Assembly: GCF_036127095.1 (NCBI RefSeq)
Contig: NZ_CP108006.1
Location: 1,736,001-1,800,000, forward strand
Reading direction: 5' to 3'
Source of the DNA: Streptomyces sp. NBC_00335
GTDB taxonomy: Bacteria > Actinomycetota > Actinomycetes > Streptomycetales > Streptomycetaceae
Length of the DNA stretch: 64,000 nucleotides
The notes below the pieces were generated by a model. The model made no database searches and was not told where the DNA came from. It saw only the letters and a program-made list of their open reading frames with translations. Below, piece by piece: positions 54,511-63,005 of the stretch (positions are counted from its first letter, which is position 1; every line of letters starts with the position of its first letter). The translations under genes and the position numbers were made by a program.

Positions 54511-55418
54511 CGTCCCGTAGCCGGGTCCGGATCGCCGTCACGGGCGCGAGCGGCTTCTGCGGCGGGCACGTCGCCCGCGCCGCGGCGGCGGCCGGGGCGC
54601 GGGTGGTGTGCGTGGGCCGCAGGCCGGGCCCGCTCGGGGAGCACCGCTTCTGGGACGCGTCCCGCGGGGAGCCGGACCTCTCGGGCGTGGACCTCGTCGT
54701 GCACTGCGCGGCGGCGGTCGGCGATCCGGCGCCGGGCTCCCCCGCCGAGGCCGTCATGCACGCGGTCAACGTGACCGGCACCGAACGGCTGCTGCACGCG
54801 GCGGGCGGCCGCCCGGTGGTCTGGGTCAGCAGCGCCAGCGTCTACGACCCCCGCCTCGACCGCACGCTCGTCCGCGAGGACCATCCGCGCACGGGACACC
54901 TGAACGCCTACGGCCGTACGAAGGCGGCCGGCGAGGCCCTGGCGCTGGCCGCGGGCTCCGTGGTGCTGCGCCCGCGCGCGGTGTACGGCCCCGGCGACAC
55001 CCAGCTCCTGCCCCGGCTGCTCTCCCGGGTCCGCGCCGGGACCCTGTTCCTGCCGGGCCCGGACGTCCCGCTCAGCCTGACGGCGGTGGAGAACCTGGCC
55101 GGCGCCTGCCTGGCGGCCCCCGCCTGGCCCCCGGGCGCGTACAACATCGCGGACGCCCTCCCGTACCGGCGCGACGAGGCCGTCACCGAGGTGCTGCGGG
55201 CCCACGGGGTCCGCGCCCGCGTACGCCACCTCCCGCCGGCCCTGGCGGCCCTCGCGGCCAGGGCCGCGGAAGCCCTGCCCACGGGCGAACCGCTGCTGAG
55301 CCGCTATGCGGTGGACCAGCTCGCGCACCCGGTGGTCCTGGACCTGACCCGGGCCCTGGCCCAGGGCTGGGCCCCGCTCCGGACCCTGTCGGACCACCTC
55401 GCCACCCTGCGCGGGTGA
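54507..55418 (+). CDS. NAD-dependent epimerase/dehydratase, OleD-like
   Basis: A 303-residue extended SDR. The NAD-binding loop VTGASGFCGGHVARA, the serine in WVSSASVYDPR and the YxxxK catalytic pair in NAYGRTKAAGEAL are present, followed by LRPRAVYGPGD. In ole clusters a protein of this class (OleD) reduces the beta-keto acid made by OleA; elsewhere related proteins act on sugars. It is the last gene of the seven-gene operon. Confidence 0.78.
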   Translation: MTSRSRVRIAVTGASGFCGGHVARAAAAAGARVVCVGRRPGPLGEHRFWDASRGEPDLSGVDLVVHCAAAVGDPAPGSPAEAVMHAVNVTGTERLLHAAGGRPVVWVSSASVYDPRLDRTLVREDHPRTGHLNAYGRTKAAGEALALAAGSVVLRPRAVYGPGDTQLLPRLLSRVRAGTLFLPGPDVPLSLTAVENLAGACLAAPAWPPGAYNIADALPYRRDEAVTEVLRAHGVRARVRHLPPALAALAARAAEALPTGEPLLSRYAVDQLAHPVVLDLTRALAQGWAPLRTLSDHLATLRG

Positions 55419-55529
55419 GCCGCGCGGGAGGAACGGCAGCGCGGGGGGCCGGATCCGGCCGCACCCGGCCAACCGGTACAGGTGCGAGCCCTGTTGTTAG
55501 GGTGGCGCACATCGACGAAGGGGGGGGCC

Positions 55530-55919
55530 ATGGCAAGCGATGCGGATCTCAACGCGTCCGAGAGCGATCTGACGCGGCTCGCCGACGACATGGATTCCAT
55601 GCAGCGGCACCTCGACGCCCAGGTCAGGCGCATGGACGCGATCGTCGACCGGATCGAGGCGGGCTGGAAGGGCGAGACCGGCAAGGCCTACCGCGCCCTG
55701 CACCGGGGCGCCGCCGAGGACGCCGTGCGCATCCGGGAGATCCTCGTCGTTCTCGAACAGGCCGTGCGCATGGGCCGCGACGGGTTCACCCAGCAGGAGC
55801 TGGACGTGCTCCAGGCGTTTCGCCGGGTGCGCAGCTCGGTCGACGTCGCGAGCGAAGTGGACCGGCTCTCCGAGGGCACGGCGCCGGCAGTGCCGCGCAG
55901 CGCCCTCTCGGACATCTGA
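55530..55919 (+). CDS. WXG100-like protein
   Basis: A 129-residue helical protein with the WxG hairpin motif in DRIEAGWKGETGKAYRALH near residue 50, flanked by two long helices, as in ESX/type VII secreted partners. A G-rich ribosome binding site lies before ATG 55530. It precedes a second WXG100 protein and a large toxin-like protein, so it probably assists secretion of that toxin. No ESX core genes are in the window. Confidence 0.75.
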   Translation: MASDADLNASESDLTRLADDMDSMQRHLDAQVRRMDAIVDRIEAGWKGETGKAYRALHRGAAEDAVRIREILVVLEQAVRMGRDGFTQQELDVLQAFRRVRSSVDVASEVDRLSEGTAPAVPRSALSDI

Positions 55920-55952
55920 CGCACACGTATTTCCGAGGAGGGGGGGCTCCGC

Positions 55953-56255
55953 ATGTCCGGTGGTGACCACATAGGGGTCAGCTTCGGCACGCTTCAGGGA
56001 CTGGCGCGGGAGCTGGAGGACATCCTTCGCCAGCTCAACGGGCAACTGGAGACGCTGTACGCGCGCACCGAGAAGGTGGCGCTGAGCTGGGAGGGCGAGG
56101 CCCGTGACGCCTTCGTCGACGAACTCGACCGGTGGGACCGGCAGATGCAGGACCTGGAAGCCGCCCAGAAGTGGCTGCACGAGGTCGTGACGACGGGCCA
56201 CTCGAACTACACCGCCGCCCACCGGGCCGTGCTGCGCGGCTGGGGCGCGGGCTGA
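55953..56255 (+). CDS. WXG100 family type VII secretion target
   Basis: A 100-residue protein of classic ESAT-6-like length: two helices around VALSWEGEARDAFVDELDRWDRQMQ, with WEG as the turn. The family forms dimers and is exported by type VII systems or acts as chaperone for larger substrates. Its stop overlaps the toxin-like gene start (TGATG), so they are translated together. Confidence 0.85.
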   Translation: MSGGDHIGVSFGTLQGLARELEDILRQLNGQLETLYARTEKVALSWEGEARDAFVDELDRWDRQMQDLEAAQKWLHEVVTTGHSNYTAAHRAVLRGWGAG

Positions 56256-57958
56256 TGGCCGGGCCCACGGCACCTGCCCAGGGCAGCGGGTTCGATGTCA
56301 CCCCCTCCCAGCTGAACGGTGTCGCCGGGAACGTGGCCCTGCAGCAGAACATGCTGCACACGGCGGCGAACGACTTCCTCTACGACCTCGTGGAGTACAT
56401 GGACTGCGGGGGGTACGGGAGCGCCGCGCAGGGCGTGTCCACCGCGTACGTCACAGTGGGGAATCGTTTCCTCGAAGTGTGGGCCCGGAGCGTCGCCGGC
56501 GTGGGAGGCGTCGCGGTCGGGTTCGTCACGACGGCGAACAACTACTCCAGGGCGGAGGCCGCCAGTCATCCGTCCGGCACGGCTCCCCCCGTCCAGTTCC
56601 CCGTCCCCAAGGTCATCGACACGCCCCCGAAGTACCAGCAGATCACCGATCTGCGCTGGGGCGACATGGACGACTACAGCAGTGGCTTCATCTCCTGGCT
56701 GATGGAGGGCGTTCCCGACTGGGCGGCGGACATCCTGCGCGGGCTGCTGCACCACGTCGGCAGGTGGGGAAAGGCCGCCGACATCCTGCCCCTTCCGGAC
56801 TATCTGGAGATCGACAAGATCGCCCTGGCCTGGCTGCGGCCCGGTTTCGCCGTCACGCAGGTGGACAGCGCCCTGACCGGGCTGGTCGGCTCCATCTCCG
56901 ACCCCAACAACGGCGAGTGGCAGTCGGCGATGCGCCAGTTCGTCAGCTCCCTCTGGGGCACCACGGCATGGGGCACCTCGACGGCGGGCTACCAGTGGAA
57001 GCACGACGCCGCCGGCGGGCAGGGCAGCGGGAGCCATCCCGTGATGGGCGTGCTCTTCGACACCACCCAGGAAGTCAGCCAGGCGATGCGCGCCTTCGCC
57101 GAGTCGGCCGCGAAGATGCGCCAGGAGGTATGGCGCATCTACAAGAAGGCCATCCGGGACGCGCTGGCCGAGCTGACGGACCTGCCCGACTTCGACGACG
57201 CCAAAAGGATCGGCAAGAAGCTGCTGGGGTTGGGCAAGGAGGTGGCCATCGGCATCACGCTCAAGGTGGACACCGCCGCGATCAACCGGGCGGTCTCGAC
57301 GTACGAGATCGAGCTGCGCGGGGTGGAGAGCCGCCTCAACGCGCTGATGCCGGCCCTCGACGAGGCGTACCGGAGCGCTCCGACCTTCCAGTCGGAAGAG
57401 GGCCGCTCCCAGGCCTTCGGCGCCCGCTCCCTGAACGACTTCAAACCCGAGCACCGCTTCACCATCCCGGGCCAGGACCCGGACAACATGTTCTATCCGA
57501 TCGACCTGGCGAACCAGGAGGGCCTCTACGACAGTCATCCCGTCGACAAGCACGTGGGCCTGACCGACGACCAGCTCCGCCAGCGCCTGCGCGATCAGGC
57601 GGGCGCACCCGCCGCTTCGTCCTTCACCGATCTCGGCTCCGCGCAGAGGTACACCCAGGCGACCATAGAGGACATCGACAACGCCGATCGCATCTCGAAA
57701 TGGATCGAAAGCGTCGAAAAGAAGATACAGAACAACCCGAATTACGACCCGAACAAATCCGAAATCCAGCCGCCGCTCTATCTGGAATTCCCCAACGAGT
57801 CCACGGGGCGCAGCGTATCGCGCGACGACTATGCTGTGGACGGGATGAACGCCCAGGCCACGGACAAGAGCTGGGTCCAGGTGCGACTCATCTACAAGGA
57901 CGGCCTGGTGCCCCCGTTCATCGTGCTCACCGCCATGCCGCACAACGGAAAACCCTAG
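56255..57958 (+). CDS. Type VII polymorphic toxin with RNase A-like C-terminal domain
   Basis: A 567-residue protein. The first 110 residues are helical (QLNGVAGNVALQQNMLHTAANDFLYDLVEY), resembling ESX-type targeting domains; a long linker follows. The last 145 residues fit the CdiA-CT-like RNase A toxin fold: EGLYDSHPVDKHVGLTDDQLRQRL (H433 likely catalytic), SSFTDLGSAQRYTQATIEDID and SWVQVRLIYKDGLVPPFIVLTAMPH. It should cut RNA in competing cells. The C-terminal coding region near 57700-57800 is clearly lower in GC than its surroundings, in line with modular exchange of toxin ends. Immunity genes are expected downstream. Confidence 0.75.
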   Translation: MAGPTAPAQGSGFDVTPSQLNGVAGNVALQQNMLHTAANDFLYDLVEYMDCGGYGSAAQGVSTAYVTVGNRFLEVWARSVAGVGGVAVGFVTTANNYSRAEAASHPSGTAPPVQFPVPKVIDTPPKYQQITDLRWGDMDDYSSGFISWLMEGVPDWAADILRGLLHHVGRWGKAADILPLPDYLEIDKIALAWLRPGFAVTQVDSALTGLVGSISDPNNGEWQSAMRQFVSSLWGTTAWGTSTAGYQWKHDAAGGQGSGSHPVMGVLFDTTQEVSQAMRAFAESAAKMRQEVWRIYKKAIRDALAELTDLPDFDDAKRIGKKLLGLGKEVAIGITLKVDTAAINRAVSTYEIELRGVESRLNALMPALDEAYRSAPTFQSEEGRSQAFGARSLNDFKPEHRFTIPGQDPDNMFYPIDLANQEGLYDSHPVDKHVGLTDDQLRQRLRDQAGAPAASSFTDLGSAQRYTQATIEDIDNADRISKWIESVEKKIQNNPNYDPNKSEIQPPLYLEFPNESTGRSVSRDDYAVDGMNAQATDKSWVQVRLIYKDGLVPPFIVLTAMPHNGKP

Positions 57959-57971
57959 AAAGGTGGATTGC

Positions 57972-58625
57972 GTGCAGCCATCCCCTACGGCGCTGTTCAC
58001 GGGCGGCCCGGCGCTGCGGCTGATCGATATCGCCCTCGCGGCCCAGGAGTCGGGCGGAAATCTGTCCCTGGACGACGAGATCCGGCGCTATGTCCGGGTC
58101 GTCGCGAAGGACTGGGCCTCCCACTGGAACTGCCCCCCTCCTGTCGCGGCCGGGGTTCTGGAGTTCACCGCGGACTGCGTCGCGCGCGCCGGCGCGCTCG
58201 ATTCGTTTCCGCCGGACTTCAGGGAAAAGGTGGCACGGGCCTCCGCCGGAATGGACCCCGCCGAATACCTGCGCACGCTCGCGGAAATGGTGCGGATCAT
58301 CGCCCGCGAACCGGCTCCCGAGTACGACGAGCTGCCGATGGCGGGGTGGGAATTCCTTCAGGTCTTCCCCCACCTCTTCGGATTCGACGCCGTCCTCATG
58401 GACGAGGGGGACCTGCCGTTCGCGGACAACGTCCGCAGGTTCGTGACGGCCGAGCATCCGTACTGCACGGACCGCGCCGTCACCCTCACCACGGAGGCGC
58501 AGCGCGCCCTCGCCCTCTTCCCCGGTGCGCAGTGCCTCAAGGGGAGCCTGTCCTGGGCCACCCGCGACGGGCTGCGCGCGCTCGTCGACACCGTCAACGA
58601 CCACCTGCTGCGAGAGCACCCATGA
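57972..58625 (+). CDS. Putative immunity protein (unrecognised family)
   Basis: A 217-residue acidic cytoplasmic-looking protein directly after the toxin gene. I do not recognise the family. Features are LSLDDEIRRYVRVVAKDWASHW, YDELPMAGWEFLQVFPHLFGFDAVLMDEGD and a C-terminal helix ending in VDTVNDHLLREHP. Position alone suggests immunity to the RNase A-like toxin. GTG 57972 has AAAGGTGG just before it; GTG 57963 is the alternative. It overlaps the next gene by four bases. Confidence 0.55.
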   Translation: MQPSPTALFTGGPALRLIDIALAAQESGGNLSLDDEIRRYVRVVAKDWASHWNCPPPVAAGVLEFTADCVARAGALDSFPPDFREKVARASAGMDPAEYLRTLAEMVRIIAREPAPEYDELPMAGWEFLQVFPHLFGFDAVLMDEGDLPFADNVRRFVTAEHPYCTDRAVTLTTEAQRALALFPGAQCLKGSLSWATRDGLRALVDTVNDHLLREHP

Positions 58626-58948
58626 CCCCCGCCGAGAGCGCGGCCCCGGCCGCGAACCGCGCCGCCACGTATCCCGACCGCGAGACGGCCCAGTGGGCCA
58701 CCCAGCAGGTCGTCACCCGCAACGAGCAGGTGATCCACCGCTGGCTGGCGCAGTCCACCCGGCAGCGGCTCACCATCGAGGCCGCGTGGCCCTCCCGCAC
58801 CGAGCCCGTCGGCCGGGTGCTGCTCCAGGCGATGATGCTGGCCGGCCGGGACGCCCTGGACGTCCGGGCCGCCCGCGTCGTGCTCCGGCGCGATACCGCC
58901 GCCGCGCACGGGTTCAGCGTCCACCGCACCTTCCCGATCTACCTCTAG
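58622..58948 (+). CDS. Orphan C-terminal RNase A-like toxin fragment
   Basis: A 108-residue protein that matches the second part of RNase A-like toxin domains: ATYPDRETAQWATQQVVTRNEQVIHRWLAQ, TEPVGRVLLQAMM and DVRAARVVLRRDTAAAHGFSVHRTFPIYL. It lacks the N-terminal targeting region and most of the first toxin helix with its histidine. It may be a displaced cassette that can recombine into the full-length gene, or a decoy. It is coupled to the putative immunity gene before it and followed 10 bases later by a CdiI-like gene. Confidence 0.6.
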   Translation: MTPAESAAPAANRAATYPDRETAQWATQQVVTRNEQVIHRWLAQSTRQRLTIEAAWPSRTEPVGRVLLQAMMLAGRDALDVRAARVVLRRDTAAAHGFSVHRTFPIYL

Positions 58949-58958
58949 AGGCCGCACC

Positions 58959-59594
58959 GTGTCCCTCAAGCCCCTCGAACACGACCGGAAGTACGGCGAA
59001 CTCGACCAGGTGATCCGCGCACACCTGGGCCGCACCGCGGGCGACGAAGAGGCCCTCACCGCCTACCTCCGGCACTCCTGGCGCACCCGCCCCTGGGCCA
59101 TCGCCGTCGCCGAGCACCAGCTCCGCGAGTACGCGCAGAACCCGCCGGGGCGGCTGCGGCTGCGCCTCGGCGAGTTCTACCCCGTGCCCGACGTCGGGCT
59201 GCCAGACAACGAGATCCAGGACTGGCTGCTGCGGCTGGCGGACCGACTCAAGGAGAGCGTGGAGACGGGCGCGGCCCCGGCCCCCGCCACCCCGCGGACC
59301 CGCTGGGAGTGGCACGCCCGGTTCCCGGAACTCGGGCAGTTGCTCGGCGGCTGGTTCTCCCAGGACATGCCGGACGAGTTCGAGGACCACGGGGCGGCCC
59401 TGCGGGACTACCTCGACGGCACGGATCCGGGCCTGATCGCCCAGCTCGCCGGCGAACTGCACGACCTGCTGTCCCTGCCGCTGGACGAGTCGGACTACGC
59501 GGTCGCGCTGGCCGAGCTCGGCATGGAGGTCGATCCGCCCGCCTCCCAGGGTCCCGGCGCCTGGCTCGCCGAGCTGGCGGACCTGCTGCGCTGA
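58959..59594 (+). CDS. CdiI-like contact-dependent inhibition immunity protein
   Basis: A 211-residue protein (GTG start). The segment RFPELGQLLGGWFSQDMPDEFEDHGAALRDYL is typical of the contact-dependent growth inhibition immunity family (often WFHQD). The N-terminal half (DEEALTAYLRHSWRTRPWAIAVAEHQL) may be a second, diverged copy. It follows the orphan toxin fragment and probably protects against that toxin or the full-length one. A bidirectional hairpin follows its stop. Confidence 0.7.
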   Translation: MSLKPLEHDRKYGELDQVIRAHLGRTAGDEEALTAYLRHSWRTRPWAIAVAEHQLREYAQNPPGRLRLRLGEFYPVPDVGLPDNEIQDWLLRLADRLKESVETGAAPAPATPRTRWEWHARFPELGQLLGGWFSQDMPDEFEDHGAALRDYLDGTDPGLIAQLAGELHDLLSLPLDESDYAVALAELGMEVDPPASQGPGAWLAELADLLR

Positions 59595-59599
59595 CAGCG

Positions 59600-59633
59600 C
59601 ACGGACCCGCTCCCTGCCGGGGGCGGGTCCGTG
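59600..59633. terminator. Bidirectional hairpin terminator
   Basis: CACGGACCCGC (59600-59610) pairs perfectly with GCGGGTCCGTG (59623-59633), 11 bases each. It lies between the convergent immunity gene and msrB and may serve both. No T-tract is present. Confidence 0.65.
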
Positions 59634-59648
59634 GGCCGGCGGGCCCGG

Positions 59649-60068
59649 TCAGCCCTCGGCGGACGCCGGGCCCGGGGTGAGCCGCAGGGAGATGCTGTTG
59701 ATGCAGTACCGCTGGTCCGTGGGGGTCGGGTAGCCCTCGCCCTCGAAGACGTGGCCCAGGTGGGAGCCGCACTTCGCGCACAGGACCTCGGTGCGGACCA
59801 TGCCGTGGGCGACGTCCGCCTTCAGCTCGACCGCGTCGGAGTCCTTCGGGTCGTAGAAGGACGGCCAGCCGCAGTGCGATTCGAACTTCTCCGTGGAGCG
59901 GAACAGCTCGGAGCCGCAGCCGCGACAGCTGTAGACGCCCTCGGTCTTGGTGTCCGTGTACTCACCGCGGAAGGCGGGCTCGGTCCCGGCGAGGCGCAGC
60001 ACCTGGTACTCGGACGGGGTCAGCTCCGCCTGCCACTGCTCGTCCGTCTTCTCTACCTCGTACGACAT
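59649..60068 (-). CDS. msrB: Peptide-methionine (R)-S-oxide reductase
   Basis: A 139-residue MsrB that repairs the R form of methionine sulfoxide. The two zinc CxxC pairs are in [11 protein letters not shown] and [14 protein letters not shown], the substrate pocket in [10 protein letters not shown], and the catalytic cysteine in RYCINSISL. It is a housekeeping oxidative-repair enzyme. Its start is 36 bases after the murC stop on the same strand. Confidence 0.93.
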   Translation of the reverse strand: MSYEVEKTDEQWQAELTPSEYQVLRLAGTEPAFRGEYTDTKTEGVYSCRGCGSELFRSTEKFESHCGWPSFYDPKDSDAVELKADVAHGMVRTEVLCAKCGSHLGHVFEGEGYPTPTDQRYCINSISLRLTPGPASAEG

Positions 60069-60104
60069 GACTGATCTCCCGTTTTCCCGCTCTTCCCAGA
60101 GCCG

Positions 60105-61499
60105 TCAGTTCGACAGACGGGCCAGGATGGCCGGCCCCAGGTCCGTGACATCGCCCGCACCCATGGTGAGAACGAGATCGCCGGGCTTGGCCATTCCCGC
60201 GATGACGTCGGCGACGGCTTCCTTGGAGTGCTCGGGAGTGACGTCGGCCCCGGCGGCGCGCGCGGCGTCGATGATGATCTCGCTGGTGATCCCGGGGATC
60301 GGGTCCTCGCGGGCCGGGTAGATGTCGAGGACGACCGAGGCGTCGGCGAGGGCGAGGGCCTGGCCCATCTCCTTGCCGAGTTCCTGGGTGCGGGAGAAGA
60401 GGTGGGGCTGGAAGACGACCAGGATGCGGGAGTCCCCGGCGGCGCCGCGGATGGCTTCCAGGTCCGCGGTCATCTCGGTCGGGTGGTGCGCGTAGGAGTC
60501 GATGACCTGGACCCCGGCGGCCTCGCCCTTGAGCTGGAGGCGGCGCTTGACCCCGGTGTACTTGCCGAGGGCGGAGGCCAGGTTGTGCGCCGGGATGCCG
60601 AGTGCGACGCCGGCGGCGAGGGCCGCGACGGCGTTGTGCGCGTAGTGGCGGCCGGGCACGGAGACGGTGAAGGTGAGCATCCGGCCGTCGATGACGACGG
60701 TGACCTCGCTGCTCAGCCCGCGCGGGGTGATCTTGGTGATCTGGACGTCGGCGGTGGGCTCCTCGCCGTACGTGACGATCATCAGGTCGGGGTTGCCGCT
60801 GACCCGCCCGGCGATCTCGGCCGCGCCGGCCTGGCCGTGGGCGATGACCAGGGTGCCACCGGCCGGGATCTTGCCGACGAAGGTCTCGAAGGACGCGTAG
60901 ATCTCTTCCATCGACGCGTAGTTCGCGTGGTGGTCGAGTTCGGCGTTGAGGATGATCGCGACCTGCGGGGTGTACTTGTGGAAGCTGCGGTCGCTCTCGT
61001 CGGCCTCGGCCACGAAGATGTCGCCCTCGCCGTGGTGGGCGTTGGAGCCGGGGGCGTCCAGGTCGCCACCGATGGCGTACGAGGGGTCCAGGCCCAGCGC
61101 CGAGAGGGAGACGGCCAGCATCGAGGTGGTGGTCGTCTTGCCGTGGGTGCCGGCGACGGCGATCGGCCGCAGGCCGTCCATCAGCCCGGCCAGGGCGTCG
61201 GAGCGGTGCACGACGGGGATGCCGAGCTCGGCGGCGCGGGCCAGCTCCGGGTTGTCGGCGCGGATGGCGCTGGAGACGACCACGCAGGTGGCGTCGTCGG
61301 CGAGGTGACCGGCGGCGTGCCCGATGTGGACCGTGGCGCCGTGGGCGCGCAGCGCCTGGGCGGTCTCGGAGTCACGGGCGTCGCTGCCGGCCACCTTGGC
61401 GCCGCGCTGGGCCAGGATCTTCGCGATGCCGGACATGCCGGCGCCGCCGATGCCGATGAAGTGGGGCCGTTCCATGGCGGTCGGCAGGCCGGGCTTCAT
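60105..61499 (-). CDS. murC: UDP-N-acetylmuramate--L-alanine ligase
   Basis: A 464-residue Mur ligase that adds L-alanine to UDP-MurNAc. The N-terminal domain has FIGIGGAGMSGIAKIL, the central ATPase AVAGTHGKTTTTSML and DELDHHANY-like regions (NAELDHHANYAS), and the C-terminal domain YAHHPTEMTADL. It is outside the main division and cell-wall cluster, which is usual for Streptomyces. All motifs are complete, so it is presumably the essential copy or one of two. Confidence 0.95.
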   Translation of the reverse strand: MKPGLPTAMERPHFIGIGGAGMSGIAKILAQRGAKVAGSDARDSETAQALRAHGATVHIGHAAGHLADDATCVVVSSAIRADNPELARAAELGIPVVHRSDALAGLMDGLRPIAVAGTHGKTTTTSMLAVSLSALGLDPSYAIGGDLDAPGSNAHHGEGDIFVAEADESDRSFHKYTPQVAIILNAELDHHANYASMEEIYASFETFVGKIPAGGTLVIAHGQAGAAEIAGRVSGNPDLMIVTYGEEPTADVQITKITPRGLSSEVTVVIDGRMLTFTVSVPGRHYAHNAVAALAAGVALGIPAHNLASALGKYTGVKRRLQLKGEAAGVQVIDSYAHHPTEMTADLEAIRGAAGDSRILVVFQPHLFSRTQELGKEMGQALALADASVVLDIYPAREDPIPGITSEIIIDAARAAGADVTPEHSKEAVADVIAGMAKPGDLVLTMGAGDVTDLGPAILARLSN

Positions 61500-61580
61500 T
61501 CAGGTAGCTCCAGGATCGAGTGCGTACGTACGGCAGCCGGGTGCGCGGATACGGGATCGCGCGGTCCGGCCGCCCCCACC

Positions 61581-62048
61581 CTATTCCTTGTGGGCGAAGA
61601 GCTTGAGCACCGGAACGCCGACCTTGTGGCGCGCCCGCGAGGCCCAGTCCCGGTGGAAGAACTCCTCGACGTAGTGCGGGGCGGTCAGCACGATCACCTC
61701 GTCGGCGTTGGTCTCGTCCACCACCGCCTTCAGCTTGTCGAGCGGATGCTCGTCGACGATCTGCCCGACGGCCTTGGCTCCCTTGGCCCGCAGCGACGCG
61801 AGGGAATGCTCGATCGCCAGTTCGGCCGGGCCGCGGGCCGCGTCGCCCTCCGGTTCGTCGCCCTCGTGGATGGCCTCGGGAAGCTCACCGAGCGCTACGT
61901 CGTCGATGGCGCGCAGCAGCCGGTCCCGGTCGCCGCGGGGTTGCATGAGGACGATGAAGGAGACCTGCTCGTCTCCGTGGAGGGTGGTGACGAAGTCCAC
62001 GTCGACGGGGGTCAGCGGCTGCTCGATCATCAATACGCTCGTGAACAC
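61581..62048 (-). CDS. Conserved hypothetical protein (USP-like fold possible)
   Basis: A 155-residue protein (GTG start) that I recognise only as a conserved Streptomyces protein of unknown role. The C-terminal part, VVDETNADEVIVLTAPHYVEEFFHRDWASRARHKVGVPVLKLF, looks like the nucleotide-binding edge of a universal-stress-type domain. Older annotations of indole-3-glycerol phosphate synthase for this group are not supported by any visible barrel motifs. It lies between murC and a reductase on the same strand. Confidence 0.65.
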   Translation of the reverse strand: MFTSVLMIEQPLTPVDVDFVTTLHGDEQVSFIVLMQPRGDRDRLLRAIDDVALGELPEAIHEGDEPEGDAARGPAELAIEHSLASLRAKGAKAVGQIVDEHPLDKLKAVVDETNADEVIVLTAPHYVEEFFHRDWASRARHKVGVPVLKLFAHKE

Positions 62049-62195
62049 GGACGCCCTCTCCTTCGTGGGCCGAGACCGGCCGGCCGGCCCCTGCGGAAAC
62101 CATCCTGCCCCGCTGTCGCACGGGGCCTGTGCGGTTATACCTGCCCACTACTGTGCCCAGCGGAAGCTAAGCGGAACGACAAATTCCGCCTCTCT

Positions 62196-62969
62196 TCAGA
62201 TCCGACGGTAACGCGTGAAGAGAAACCCGGCCTCTTCCAGCAGGCAGGCCGGTGCGAGCCGGTGCGGAACCGTGACGGACGGCCCCCCGGAGATCCGCTG
62301 GGCGTCACCCGCCGTGAGCATCGGCGAGATGGTCAGGCACAGCTCGTCCAGCGCGTCCGCGGCCACGAACTGGCCCAGCAGCCGGGGCCCGCCCTCGGTG
62401 AGCTGGCGGCGCAGCCCCCGGTCCGCGAGTTCCCGTACGGCCCGGGCCGGATCCACGCCCGCCCCGTCGCCGGCCACCACCACCTGCGCCCCGGCCTTGG
62501 CGGCCTCGGCGACCCGGTCGGCGGGGGCGGCGGCGCCCGTGAGCACCAGGGTGGGCTCCAGCGGGGAGGTGAAGAGCGGCAGCGAGAAGTCCAGGTCCAG
62601 GCTCGCGGAGACCACGGCGATGACTGCGGCGGGCCCCTGACCGGCCGCCGTGCGGCGGGCGGCGAAGGCCTCCCGGGCCCGCGCGGGGCGGTAGCCCTCC
62701 TGGCGAACCGTTTCCGCACCGACGACGATCACATCGGCCAGCGCCCGCAGGGTGCCGAAGATCCGCATGTCGGTCTCGTTGGAGATGGGCTGGGAACGAC
62801 CGTCGTGCTGGGCCGCGCCGTCCAGGGTGGAGACCATGTTGGCCCGCAGCCAGTGGCCGTCCGGGCCGAGCCCGGGGTACTCGTACGCCTCGGCGAGTTC
62901 GTCCAGCGACCAGGCACGGTCGGTCTGGTCCGCTGATGTCTGATCGGTCACAGGGAACAGGCGTCGCAT
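62196..62969 (-). CDS. RibD-like pyrimidine reductase family protein
   Basis: A 257-residue NADPH-dependent reductase of the RibD C-terminal/dihydrofolate reductase fold. Signatures are RANMVSTLDGAAQHDGRSQPIS and RQLTEGGPRLLGQFVAADALDELCLTISP. In riboflavin synthesis the fold reduces the ribosyl side chain, but stand-alone copies in actinomycetes have unknown substrates. It is divergent from zapE with 36 bases between starts. Confidence 0.85.
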   Translation of the reverse strand: MRRLFPVTDQTSADQTDRAWSLDELAEAYEYPGLGPDGHWLRANMVSTLDGAAQHDGRSQPISNETDMRIFGTLRALADVIVVGAETVRQEGYRPARAREAFAARRTAAGQGPAAVIAVVSASLDLDFSLPLFTSPLEPTLVLTGAAAPADRVAEAAKAGAQVVVAGDGAGVDPARAVRELADRGLRRQLTEGGPRLLGQFVAADALDELCLTISPMLTAGDAQRISGGPSVTVPHRLAPACLLEEAGFLFTRYRRI

Positions 62970-63005
62970 CGGTGCAGTGTGCCACGCCCCGTAGAGTTAA
63001 GAGCT

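Noticed and set aside
55530..56255. Complete type VII secretion locus
   Set aside because: No EccB, EccC, EccD, EccE or MycP gene is present; only substrates are seen here.
61581..62048. Indole-3-glycerol phosphate synthase
   Set aside because: Length is far too short and no TIM-barrel motifs are present.
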